Assembly: GCA_001313365.1 (NCBI GenBank)
Contig: BBFS01000039.1
Location: 1-40,854 of the forward strand
Direction of reading: 5' to 3'
Source: Paenarthrobacter nitroguajacolicus JCM 14115
GTDB lineage: Bacteria > Actinomycetota > Actinomycetes > Actinomycetales > Micrococcaceae
DNA length: 40,854 nucleotides
The translations under genes were made by a program, and so were the position numbers. Within the stretch, counting starts at the first letter, position 1. Every line of letters starts with the position of its first letter. This document shows positions 28,794-40,211 of this stretch, piece after piece. The notes under the pieces are model-generated. The model saw nothing but the letters and a program-made list of their open reading frames with translations, did no database searches and was not told the origin of the DNA.

Positions 28794-31700
28794 GTGACAA
28801 CTTTCTTCGGCAAGCTGGGGCTGAAAAAGCGTCAAAACAAGAAATTCATAGCGGGAACTGCCGCTACCGCGGCGGGCGCTTTGCTGATCACCGGGGCAAT
28901 TCTGTACCCGGGGTTCAAGACCACCGAGGTGGACTTGAACGACGGCGGCGTGTGGGTCGTGAGCAAAACCAAGAACGCTGTGGGCCGGTTGAACTATCCG
29001 TCCCGCGTGCTGGATGGCGCCGTCACACCCGCTACCACTACCTTTGATGTGCTGCAGCATGATGGCAACGTCTTCGTGGACGACGAATCCGGCTCAACCA
29101 TCAACCAGGTATCGGCAGCAAACCTGAAGCTGGGTGGCGACAAGCAGTTGCCGTCGTCGTCGCAAGTCAGCTACGGCTCCACCGTTCTCTCGGTGACCGA
29201 CCCGGCCCGGGGGAAAGTGTGGGCACTGTCTCCCTCCACCGTCAACGGCTTCGACGAAGAAGGAACCGAACCCGTACTGACAGGTTCCCCCCCGGGCATG
29301 GTCTCTGCCGTGGGATCCGACAACCGGATCTACACAGCAGACCCGGGTAAGGGCGAAATCATAGTCACCACGGTGGACCCTAACGGGGAACGCACTGACT
29401 CACAGGTCAGCAAGGTGGACGAGCTCAAGGGCGCCGGCGACCTTCAACTGGCCGTGGTGGGCGATAAGCCCGTGGTCCTTGACGCCGCTTCCGGCAACCT
29501 CTTCCTGCCTGGCGGCCGCAAGCTGCAACTTCAGGATGCCCGCGAAGCCAAGCTCCAGCAGAGCAGTGAAGACAGCAGCTACGTCGCCATTGCCACACGA
29601 AAGGCCCTGCTGAAGCAGCCCTTGGACGGGTCCACAGCCGCAACCGTGAATGCTGACGGTGAAGCGTCCCCCGCAGCTCCGGTTCAGGTCAGCAAGTGTG
29701 TCCACTCAGCGTGGTCCGGCGCCAACAAGTATGTCCGCGACTGCGACAACGACGCCGACGACAAGAAAAACGACGTTCCCAAAGCCAGTGCCTCCCCAAG
29801 CTACGTTTTCCGCGTCAACAGGGACCTGGTTGTCCTTAACGACGTGAACTCGGGCAGCGTGTGGCTGGTCAACCAGAACATGCAGCTGGTGAACAACTGG
29901 GACGACGTTGTCCCGCCCAAAAACCAGTCTGATGACCAGGACCAGGAGTCCGCGGACAACAACACCATCAACGTCCTCCCTGACCGCACCAAGCCCAACC
30001 GTCCGCCGGAGACCAAACCGGACGAGTTCGGTGTCCGACCGGGCCGGACTTCCATCCTGAGCGTGCTGGACAACGATTCAGATCCCGACGGCGATGTCCT
30101 CACCGCGTCGGTAGGCGCCAACGGCCCCCCCAAGATGGGTGCCCTGGAAAACATCTACGGAGGATCCGCCTTCCAGATCAAGGTCCCGGCAGATGCGAAA
30201 CCGGGCACGGAATCTTCGACTATAACGCCGCCGATGGCCGCGACTTGTCCGCCGGCGGCAAGGTCACACTTCGGGTAGTGGCTCCGGAAGAGAACAAACC
30301 CCCGTCCTTCAAGCGAGGCGAGCCCACCACCATGCTGGTGGAGCAGGGCAAGTCCGTCAGCCAGAACATCCTGACCGATTGGATGGACCCCGACGGCGAT
30401 GATCTCGTCCTGCTGGATGCAAAGTCTGACAACGACCAGGACCAGGTGAAGGTACGCCGCGACGGCTCCTGACGTACCAGGATTCCGGCGCAGCACCGGG
30501 CAAGAAGAACGTCACCATCACAGTGTGGGACGGCCGGGCCACCACCACCGGCCGCATCGTGGTCAACGTGCAGCCGCCGGGTGCCCTCGCACCCGTGGTC
30601 AACGCTGACCACGTCACCGCAGTGGTGGGCCAGGACCTGGTCATCGCACCGTTGAAGAACGATGTGGACCCCCCCAACGGCGGCGCCCTACGTGTTGCTC
30701 ATGTTGAGGCCGCGGGCCCCCCGCTGAGCTCGGCCCCCCCGTAACCGACGGCGGCACGTTCACGTTCCGGAGCACCACCCTGGCCCGATCTACTTGACCT
30801 ACATCGCCAGCAATGGCCCCCCCCAGAGCAGCCAAGGGCTGATCCGTGTGGACGTCGAGTCCGGCAAGGATGCCGGAGCTCCCGTCGCAGTCCACGACGT
30901 CGCACTGCTCCCGGTGGGTGGCAGCGTGCTGGTTGATCCGCTGGCCAACGACTCCGATCCTTCGGGCGGCGTGTTGGTCCTCCAATCCGTCACCGTCCCC
31001 CCCGACGGCTCCTCGGCATCCGTGAGCGTGATCGACCACAGCGTCCTTCGCGTTACGGACGTCCTCGGAGCCAAGGAACCATTCGTCTTCAGCTACACGA
31101 TGTCGAACGGCCGCGCGTCTGCCACCGGCACAGTGGGCGTTGTCCCGGTGCCGGCTCCCGCCGTCGTCGAGGCTCCCCCCCAGCCAAAACCCGACGAAGT
31201 CAACGTCCGCGTGAACGACGTCGTGACCATTCCGGTCCTGGACAACGACACCCACCCGCAGGGTGAGGAACTGTCCGTGGATCCGGTGCTGGCGCAGAGC
31301 ATCCCGGAAGAGGACGGCAAAGCGTTCATCTCCGAGAAGACCTGCGCTTTATTGCCGGGCCCACGCCCAAAACCGTGCGGGCCATTTACAACGCGGTGGA
31401 TCCTCAGGGGCAGAAGAGCGCCGCGGCAGTCACCATCCACGTCCTTCCGCTGGAAGTACCCAGAATTCGCGTCCGCAGCCGCAAAACCTGACGGCACGAG
31501 TTGTGGCGGGCGGCAGCGTCCGGATTCCGGTTCCGCTGGACGGCATAGACCCCCGACGGCGACTCGGTACAGCTCACCGGCATCGACAGCACACCCACCA
31601 TGGGAACCGCGACGGCGGGCAGCAGCTTCATTGATTTCGTCGCCGCCGGTGACGGCGCCGGTACCGACACGTTCCGGTACAAGGTGATCGACCGCCAAGG

Positions 31701-34700
31701 TGCGGTCAACACCGGAACGGTGACGGTGGGCGTCGCGCCACGTGGCGAGGACAACCAGAAACCAGCTCCCGTCGATGACGAAGTCAAGGTCCGCCCTGGC
31801 CGCCAGATCGCTGTGGACGCGACCGCCAACGATACCGATCCCGATGGTGACATCATCCGGATCCTGACAGACAGCCTGGAGCTGACGCAGGCCTCGACGC
31901 CAAGGTCAGCCAGACCAGTGGCCGGATTCTGGTAACCGCTCCCGCTGCGGAGGGCACCGTCAACGTTCGTTATTCCGTTGCCGACGACCGCGATGCCGTA
32001 GGTCAGGCCAGTATCCGTGTGGTAGTCCAGAACGACCTGCCGTTGCAGGCGCCGATTGCCCGCGACGACCGCGTGACCTCGGCACAAACGCTCGGCAAAA
32101 CGGCCGTGGATGTTCCCGTCCTGAAGAACGACGAAGATCCGGACGGCGTGGGGGGAGAACCTCAAGGTCGCTACCGGTTTGGAAACCGCGCGTCCCGGTC
32201 CCGAGGGCAACGTCATTGTTGACCTCACCGAGCAGCCGCAACTGGTGCCCTACACCGTGGAGGACGTGGATGGACAGAAGTCCACGGCCATCATTTGGGT
32301 TCCCGGTATTGGCCAGCAGGTTCCCACGCTCGCCAAGGACGAGGTAGTGGAACTCGTCTCAGGCCAGTCCGTCACGGTGAACCTCTCGGAATGGGTCAAA
32401 GTCCGTGAGGGACGCTCACCACGCCTGACCCAGACCGACCGCATCAAGCTCATCGGTGCCGACGGCAGCGACCCCCGTGGCCAACGGTGGCACTGCCCTG
32501 AAATACACGGCCGGCGCGGAGTACGTTGGCCCCGGCTCCATCAGTTTCGAAGTCACTGATGGAACAGGTCCGGACGACCCCCAACGGTCTGAAGTCGACG
32601 CTCAGCATCCGAACCAAAGTGCTGCCGGACCCCAACAAGAACAACCCGCCGGTTCTGCTGGGCAGCGACGTGGAAGTTCCCAAGGGCGACTCTGCAAGCC
32701 TCGACCTGGAGAAGCTGACGTCGGATCCGGACTCGGATGACGTACAGAACATGAGCTACGAGCTGGTGGGCGCAGCCCAGGGCGGCTTCAAGGTGAACGT
32801 GGACGGCAAGACGCTCAAGGTCTCCGCGGATGACTCCGTGCAGATCGGGCAGTCGGGCACCGTCCAGGTGAAAGCAAAGGACCGCCGCGGGCTCGAGGCT
32901 GTCGCAACGTACAAGCTGTCCCTGTCGGCCTCCAACCGGCCAAAACCGGTGGCAAACGACGACGCTGAACCCGAGGCGCAATCCGGGAAGCCTGTGACGG
33001 TCAACGTGTTGGCAAATGATTCCAACCCATTCCCGGAGACACCACTGAAAATCGTCTCAGCCGTCACCGAAACGGGCCAGGGAACGGCTGAAGCCGGCGG
33101 GGACAGCGTGACCGTCACACCCGCAAGCGGATTCACCGGAACCATGGTGGTTGCATACACGGTGGAGGATAAGACCGGCGAGATCTCCCGGTATGCCACT
33201 GCCCGCATCCGTTTGACCGTCAAGGACAAGCCGGCAGCACCAACCACGCCGCTTGCACAGTCCGTGGGCGACCAAACCGCCCTGCTCACATGGAACGCGC
33301 CGGCTGATCGTGGCTCGCCGATCACCAAGTACACGGTGTACGGAGAGAACGGCTTTAAGCAGGACTGCCCCCGCGAATACCTGTACGCTGACCGGCCTGA
33401 CCAACAATGTGAAGTACCACTTTGCCGTCACTGCCACGAATGCGATCAATGAATCCGAGCGGTCTCCGGTGTCGGCCGAGGTCCGTCCGGACGTCAAGCC
33501 CGACACCCCGGTTGCGCCCACGCTGAAGTTTGGCGACAAGCAGCTGTCCGTGGCTTGGGTTCCTCCTGCAAGCAAGGGCTCGCCCATCAAGTCCTACGAC
33601 CTCGAGATCTCGCCTGCTCCTGCCGGCCAGAACCCGCAGATCCAGAACCTGACGGCCAACAGCCATGTTTGGACCGGTCTGACCAACGGGGGGGTGGCTA
33701 CAAGGTCCGGTCCTGGCCAGGAATGACGCCAAGGAGCCTTCGGAATGGAGTACGTACTCTGCTGCCGAAACTCCTGCTGGAGTGCCGGCGACCCCTGCGG
33801 CTCCTTCAGTTGCGGGTGCCGGATCCGTAGGTACGCAGAGCCAGTTGCAGGTCAGCTGGGCAGCACCGAACAACAACGGTGACGCTGTGTCCGCCTACAC
33901 GTTGACCACCTACATGGGCGGCGCCGTCGTAGCTACCCAATCCGTGGCAGCGACCTCGCAGAATGTCACCGTGGCGAACTCCGAAGCGGACTACACGTTC
34001 ACGGTCTCGGCTACCAACAAGGCCGGGGTCAGTGGTGCCAGCCAACAGTCGGCCCCCCCGATCCGTGCGGCAGGTAAGCCCGGCATGGTGGGCACCCCCC
34101 CATCGGCTGCCTTGGTGGAAACCAACGCTGATGGCGGCAAGATCCAAGTGACGTTCAATCCCTTGACGGCAGCGGACCGAAACGGAGCCAACGTCAACGA
34201 GATCAGCTACCGGTATGCACTGACGTCCGGAGGCGGCAGTGGCGCGATTCCATCCGGGGGGGAGCCGTAGTGCCGGCCGCCAATGGAACCGACACAGCAG
34301 TAGTGGTGTGGGCAGTGTCTTCACGGAACCCCCACACCCGGGGACAGAAGCCCGGCATCAAACACCGTCAATCCCTATGGGCTTGCCGCTGCGCCGGTGG
34401 TGACCGGAAGTAAGAGCAGCGGTGTTGGCGACAAGACGGTGTCGTGGACCTGGAGCGCTCCCAGTGGCAATGGACGTCCCGTGACGGGCTACCAATACAG
34501 CCTCGAGGGTGGCGCGTGGACTGACACCGGCCAGAGGAGTTTCTCCACCACGGTGGGCTTCGACGAGACAAAAACTTTGCGAGTCCGCGCCATCAGTGGC
34601 GGCCAGGCTGGCCGGGTGGGCAGTGACACGTCACGGAGCGGGTCTGCACCTCCGCCGCCGCCTCCGCCCCACTCCACCCCAGATCCAGGCACACAACAGC

Positions 34701-34949
34701 ACGTGCCCTGGCCAGCCGGGAAGGCCGGACACGTACAACCCGAGCGGCCCCCCCACGTGTGGCGTTGGCTGGGTGGAACGGTCTTGGGGATGGATTGACG
34801 TCACCTGCAGGCAGGATATCTACAACAACGGGACGCCATGGTACAAGCTCAACGGCTCGCCGAAGAGCGGCTGGTTCGTGAAGTCCACCACCGTGGACCT
34901 TCGCAATGGCATGCCCCCCCTGTCTGCTGACTCCTCGCCTGGCTCTTAG
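28794..34949 (+). CDS. Giant membrane-anchored Ig-like/cadherin-like and FN3 repeat surface protein, paralog 2
   Basis: About 2,050 residues, collinear with paralog 1. Start GTG 28794 gives [18 protein letters not shown], a membrane helix ([20 protein letters not shown]) and [20 protein letters not shown]. The N-terminal exported domain keeps [16 protein letters not shown]. Repeats with [42 protein letters not shown] and [18 protein letters not shown] motifs follow, then FN3 domains from about 33230 ([20 protein letters not shown]) to about 34640. A Pro-rich linker leads to a C-terminal module with two cysteines (PTCGVGW, DVTCRQD) and SH3-like [18 protein letters not shown]. Identity to paralog 1 is high in the first 350 residues and visibly lower in the repeats, so this is an old duplication. 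Many indels break the frame (near 30210, 30475, 30740, 31345, 31895, 32150, 32475, 33370, 33695, 34255, 34335 and 34690). Confidence 0.87.
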
Positions 34950-35000
34950 CAACAACTTCAACCCAACACTCCGAACACACCCAAGGAACAGGATCAACCG

Positions 35001-35974
35001 ATGACCATGACAAACGAGCAGGCCGCGTGGTTTGCAGAAACGTTCGAGAAGCTCGTTGCCAACGTGGGCAAGGCCGTGTTGGGCAAGGAACACGTCATCC
35101 GGCTGACGTTCACGGCGATGATGGCCGAAGGCCATGTCCTGTTTGAAGACGCGCCGGGTACGGGTAAGACCTCCCTCGCCCGTGCCTTGGCCGCGACAGT
35201 CCAGGGTTCGCATAACCGCATCCAGTTCACGCCTGACCTCCTGCCGTCTGACGTGACCGGTGTGACCATCTACGATCAAAAGACCCAGAAGTTCGAATTC
35301 CACAAGGGCCGGTGTTCAACAACATCGTCCTGGCTGACGAAATCAACCGTGCTTCTCCTAAGACGCAGTCCGCGTTGTTGGAAGTCATGGAGGAATCCCG
35401 CGTAACCGTGGACGGCACTACGTACGAGGCCGGCCGCCCGTTCATGGTCCTGGCAACCCAGAACCCCCATCGAACAGGCCGGCACCTACCGCCTGCCCGA
35501 GGCCCAGCTTGACCGCTTCCTGATCAAGACCTCCATTGGCTACCCGGATCACGCTTCCACCGTCCGGCTGCTGGGCGGGGGCCAACCTGAAGGACCGTTC
35601 GAAGGACCTCAGCGCGCTGATCACCACTCAGGCCGTAGCGGACATGGCAGACCTGGCAGCCACCACCCACGTGGACACCGCGGTGCTCGAGTACATTTCC
35701 CGCCTCTGCGAAGAGACCCGCAATGCCTCTGAAACGCGGCTTGGTGTTTCTGTTCGTGGCGCTTTGGCCATGGTCCGTGCTGCGAAGGTGTGGGCCGCCA
35801 GCCAGAGCCGCAACTTCGTTCTGCCGGATGACATCAAGGAGCTCGCCCCAGTGGTGTGGACGCACCGTTTGGTGATGGACCCCGAAGCCGAATTCTCCGG
35901 CGCAACACCCGAGGTGGTGCTCAACCGCGTCCTCGCTGACGTCGCGGCCCCCGCAGCAACGCGCGAGCGCCTAA
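35001..35974 (+). CDS. moxR: MoxR-family AAA+ ATPase
   Basis: AAA+ chaperone-like ATPase of the MoxR group, cytoplasmic, commonly paired with DUF58 and von Willebrand A proteins to help assemble or activate protein complexes. Walker A is [15 protein letters not shown]. Walker B and the following block read [20 protein letters not shown] and [12 protein letters not shown]. The sensor 1 region is [20 protein letters not shown] (after removing one C), and [15 protein letters not shown] follows. The C-terminal lid has [20 protein letters not shown] at 35001 is preceded by AGGA. Frame breaks near 35310, 35465, 35575 and 35950; removing one C near 35950 gives the natural end PQQRASA-stop at 35974. 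Length is about 320 residues, normal for the family. It lies 51 bases after the second giant gene. Confidence 0.93.
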
Positions 35975-36017
35975 ACACTACTCCCCCACCGCACCCAGCT
36001 CGAACAAAGGCCCAGAC

Positions 36018-37434
36018 ATGTCCTCCAGCACACCCCTGAACAGCTGCTGACTCGTTGAAACGCGCTACGTCCGCTCTTGGCGGCAAGATGCGTTCCCTGC
36101 GCGGCCCTGGCAACGAGCCGGGCAAGCGCCCCCCCGGCCGGTCAAGCCAACGCGGCAAAACCAGCAAGCTCCACCCCCCCGCAGCCGTATGGTCGGAAGC
36201 AGTCGGAACTGCAGGCGACTTCCTTGCGCCAGGGTGGAGCAAGGTCAGGGCTGTCTGGCTGAAGTACGTGTGGCCCGTCTCGCGGTAGTGAGCCTGCTCG
36301 GGTGGGTAGTGTTGGCTGCCTCGATCGGGCTCTGGTGGGCGGGACAGGCGTGGGGTTGGCAGGAAGCCAAGTCAGCGGCCATGGTGGCGTTCCTGCTGTT
36401 CCTCCTTGCCATCGGCTTCATCGTGGGCCGCTCGGCCTACGGCGTGGTTCTGGACCTCGCCCGCACACGGGTGGCTGTGGGGGGGATGACGCTGTGGGCA
36501 GCATTGCCGTGTCCAACGTGTCCACGAGGCCGTTGTTGCCTGCAGCGTTGGAGCTGCCGGTGGGTTCCAACACGGCCGTTTTCCATTTGCCCCCGCATGA
36601 AGCCGGCACAGGTGCACGAGGATCTCTTCACCATCCCTACGGCCCGGCGTGCAGTGATTGTCGTGGGTCCGGTCCGCTCTGTTCGCGCCGACCCACTCCA
36701 CTTGCTGCGGCGCCGCGTGATGTGGACCGATCCGGTGGACCTGTTCGTACACCCTCGGACCGTATCGCTGGGGAGCTCGGCCGCAGGTTTCATCCGCGAC
36801 CTTGAGGCATGCCCACCACGGAGTTGTCCAGCGCGGATGTCTCCTTCCATGCTTTGCGCGATTACGTTCCCGGGGACGATCGGCGACACATCCACTGGAA
36901 GACCACGGCCCGCACCAATAAGCTCATGGTTCGCCAGTTTGAGGAGACCCGGCGCGCACACCTGGCCATCTCGCTCTCTATCAACACGGACGAGTATGAC
37001 TCCGGGCCCGAGTTCGAAATGGCCATTTCTGTGGCCGCTTCCATTGGCAGGCAGGCCATCCGCGAGCAGCGTGAGTTGGATGTCCTGACCCAGAAGGGGG
37101 GCCGCTCCGCTGCGAAACCGGCCGGAACTTGCTGGACGACATGACCCGCATTGTCGGGGGGGCACCCATGCGGAAGACCGCCGTCGACCTCGCCCGCACC
37201 CTTTCGGACACTGTCCCCAACGCCTCCGTGGTGTTCTTCGTAGTGGGCAGCCACGTGACAGCCACGCAACTGCGCTCCGCGGCCTCGTCCGTTCCCCCCC
37301 CGGGCGTGCGGAGCCTGGCGGTCCGTGTCCAACCCGGAGCGGCGCCGTCGAGGGCCAACATCGCGGACCTGACGGTCCTCACGGTCGGCGACCTGGACGA
37401 TCTCGCCATAGTTCTTCGAAAGGCGGCAGCATGA
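36018..37434 (+). CDS. DUF58 domain-containing protein
   Basis: Membrane-associated partner of MoxR; DUF58 proteins have a von Willebrand A-like fold. The N-terminus MSSSTPLN is followed by a long basic, Pro/Gly-rich region (residues about 15-75), then two helices (VVSLLGWVVLAASIGLWWAG and AAMVAFLLFLLAIGFIVGRS). The hallmark is in the C-terminal half: FHALRDYVPGDDRRHIHWKT, directly followed by TARTNKLMVRQFEETRR. AFSLSINTDEYDSG-like sequence and a final FFVVGSHVTATQLRSAASSV block close the fold. Breaks occur near 36045, 36275, 36480, 36590, 36810 and 37100. The ATG is preceded by AAAGG. The stop codon overlaps the next start (ATGA at 37431-37434). Confidence 0.85.
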
Positions 37435-39944
37435 GCACCGCTCCCCCATCTCAGGGTGCGTCCCCGCGCAGCTAAGGCAACCCGGTCCGCCGCCCGCGCG
37501 CCGGAGGATCGATATTCGACGACGGCAGGCCAGCCTGGCATTTCGCCGTCGACTGTGGGGGGGCGCTCCTGGTGCTGCTGTTCCTTGGCGTCCTCGGTTT
37601 CACCCTAAGCTTCGGGGGGGAGACGCCCACTACCTCATCGCCGGTCTGGGTGGTGTGCTGCTGGGGGGGCTGGGCATCGCTGTCCTCAACGTGCGCTTCC
37701 GCCTGGGACTGCTCATCACTGCTGCCGTGACCTTAGGCGCCTACATGGTGTTTGGCTCGGCGTTGGCCGTGCCGGATTCGGCTGTCTTCGGATTCCTGCC
37801 CAGCCTCGACTCCTTGCGTACGCTCCTGCTGGGCATCGTGTTTGCCTGGAAGGACATGCTCACCGTTGGCGTTCCTGTGGGCACAGCGAATGGCATGCTC
37901 ATTGTGCCGTTCCTCAGTTCACTGGTGACCGCTCTGGCCGCTGGTCTGCTGACGTGGCGTTTGAAGAGCCCGTACTGGCCGTTGCTGCCGGTGCTGGTCC
38001 TCTTTGTCACGGGCATCGCTTTCAGTACCAGCGCGGGCTTCCTCAATGTGGAGCGCGGCGTCTCGCTGACCATTGTGTCCATCGTGTGGGCGACGTTCCG
38101 CCGTGATGTGCTCCGGCGGAACAGCACCAAGGCCGTTTCGGCCAATAGGCCGGGTTCCGACGCCGCCACAGCCCGCCGCGGCCAGCTCCGCCGCCTGGGG
38201 GGGACTGCTGCAGCCGTGATCGTTGTTGCGGTGGGCGTCACCGCCATCGCCTCGCCGTTGGTGACCGCCAGCGATGACCGGAAGGTGCTTCGCAACACGA
38301 TTGTCCCGCCGTTCGATCCGCGGGAGTACGTGACACCCCCCCTTGCAAGCTTCCGTAACTTCGTCAAGGACGAGAAGGACAGCACGCTGTTCACGGTCAA
38401 GGGGCTGCCCAAAGACGCCCGCGTCCGGTTGGCGGCACTGGACGCCTTCAACGGTGTGAACTACAGCATGGATCCCAACAGCTCCGGCAACTTCAGCAAG
38501 GTGGGTGATGCCCGGTCGCTGAACACCCTGGCCGATTCCGGGAGCCCGGTGGAGGGCACCAACTACACACTGGACATCACCGTAGAGGATTACCAAGGCT
38601 ACTTCGTGCCTGGTGGCCGGCACACCACGGGTATGAGTTTCGCGGACACTTCGGGGGGGCCGCTTCCGGGCTCTACTTCAACGCCGGCACGGACACAGCC
38701 GTGACCACCAAGGGCCTGTCCAAGGGCGAGAACTACACCGTGCAGGTCTCGGACCCCGGGACGCTGGAGCACGGCCAGCTCACGCAGTACGACTTCGCGA
38801 AGCTCACGTTGCCGGAAGCGGAGGAAGTGCCACCGATCGTGGCTTCCCAGGCGAACCAGATTTCCGCGGATGCACCGACTGCCATTGACCGTGTCCGGCA
38901 GATTGAGGCACATTTCCAGAAGAGCGGTGCTTTCAGCAATGGCCTTGTGCCGAAGGGCAGCTCCCGAGCCTTCCCGGCCACAGTGCTGCGCGCGTCCGCA
39001 ACATGCTCTCGGCCAAGCAGATGCTGGGGGGGGACGACGAGCAATACGCCGTGTCCATGTCCCTCATGCTCCGCCACCTTGGTATTCCTTCCCGCGTGGT
39101 CATGGGGGGGTTCTATCCTGACCCCAAGAGCCCTGAGAACGGCGCCGGGGGATATCAAGATCACGGGCAAGGACGTCCACGCCTGGGTTGAGGTGGCGTT
39201 TGACCGCGTGGGATGGGTTGCCTTCGATCCCACCCCGCCCAAGGACAACGTGCCCATCCCGCCGGACCCGGAAAACAAGTCCAAACCCAAGCCGCAGGTA
39301 CTCCAGCCGCCGCCCCCCCCGCCGCAGGAGCCCGCTGACCTGCCGCCGGATTCCACCCCGGATGCCTGGATGCAGACGAGAAGAAAAACAACCCGTGGCT
39401 TTTCTGGGGTCCGCTGCTCGCGGCTATTGGCGTGGCACTGATTCCGTTGGGGGGGATCCTCGCCTTGCCGCTGCTGCTGATTCTCCTGCTGAAATCACGA
39501 CGCCGGAAGGCCCGTTTCCGTGATGGCCACCCGGCCCAGCGGGTTGGCGCCGGATGGAACGAAGTGCTGAGCCTGGTCACCGATATGGGTGCCTCGATTG
39601 ACACCAAGTCCACCAGACGCGAGTCGGCCTCGGTCATTGCTGACGCGTTCCCCACTACCGGAACTACCACCACCCTGCTTGCCCACCGGGCCGACGCCGC
39701 TGTGTTCGGCGCGGGCCAACCCAGTGAGGACCAGGTCAAGGAGTACTGGGAGATCGTTGATACATCGCTGACGGACATTACGGGAAGCGTCGGATTCTGG
39801 AAACGGCAGCAGGCACGGTTCTCGCCGCGCTCGTTGCTGTCCGATGGCCGCGCGGCCCTTCGTCGCCGTCAACAGGGCACCACCGATCCTGCGAAGCGCC
39901 GCTTCACGTTGCCGTTCAAGAAGGACACCACTGATGAGCAATGA
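37431..39944 (+). CDS. TgpA-like membrane protein with transglutaminase-like domain lacking the catalytic Cys
   Basis: About 830 residues. A Pro/Ser-rich N-terminus and FDDGRPAWHFAVD precede about seven membrane helices (for example LGGVLLGLGIAVLNV, LLITAAVTLGAYMVFGS and LLPVLVLFVTGIAFSTSAGF). Then comes a large exported region from about residue 280 and a transglutaminase-like core (MLSAKQML, DEQYAVSMSLMLRHLGIPSR and VVMGFYPD). HAWVEVAFDRVGWVAFDPTP keeps the His and Asp of the triad. A Pro-rich linker, a further helix pair (LFWGPLLAAIGVALIPLG, LALPLLLILLLKS) and a basic cytoplasmic tail follow. The residue before EQYA, where active enzymes have Cys, is Asp, so catalysis is not expected. Start ATG overlaps the DUF58 stop. 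Breaks occur near 37475, 37560, 37620, 38660, 38965, 39150 and 39375. Confidence 0.87.
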
Positions 39945-40211
39945 GACAGAACTTTGTCCGGCTTGCCGGCATCCGGTTCGCCCGGGCGCGACGTTCTGCA
40001 CGCAGTGCGGTTCACCCCTGAATAACCGTGGTGCCCGCAAGGAAGGCAACATCAACCATGCTCAGAAGGCGGCGTTGGAGTTCGCCAACCGGCATGGTTT
40101 CTCCGATCCCGGTAGTATCTCGGTAGTGTCGGCTCCGGCGTCGCCGATGCAGCACGGAGCAAAAACCATGCCGGACCGTATGCCTGGGCCAGGGGGGAGG
40201 GACCACAATGA
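39934..40211 (+). CDS. Small zinc-ribbon protein
   Basis: About 91 residues. The N-terminal zinc ribbon has two CxxC pairs, ELCPACRHPVRPGATFCTQC, which should bind one zinc ion. The remainder (HAQKAALEFANRHGFSDPGS) is Ala/Ser/Pro-rich and without a recognised domain. The ATG overlaps the upstream stop by eleven bases. The literal frame continues past the natural end because of a six-G run near 40192; a run of four would give a stop TGA at 40209-40211 overlapping the next ATG (ATGA), the pattern seen between its neighbours. Role unknown; such ribbons often recruit partners or regulate membrane complexes. Confidence 0.72.

Noticed and set aside
22337..34949. Phase variation of the giant surface proteins through poly-G tracts
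   Set aside because: Tempting because surface proteins often vary this way, but identical tracts occur in housekeeping genes in the same window, and the paralog has a normal short run at the same place.
35310..35470. Programmed ribosomal frameshifting in moxR
   Set aside because: Several separate single-base shifts without slippery-site or pseudoknot pattern, and the same kind of shift in all neighbours.
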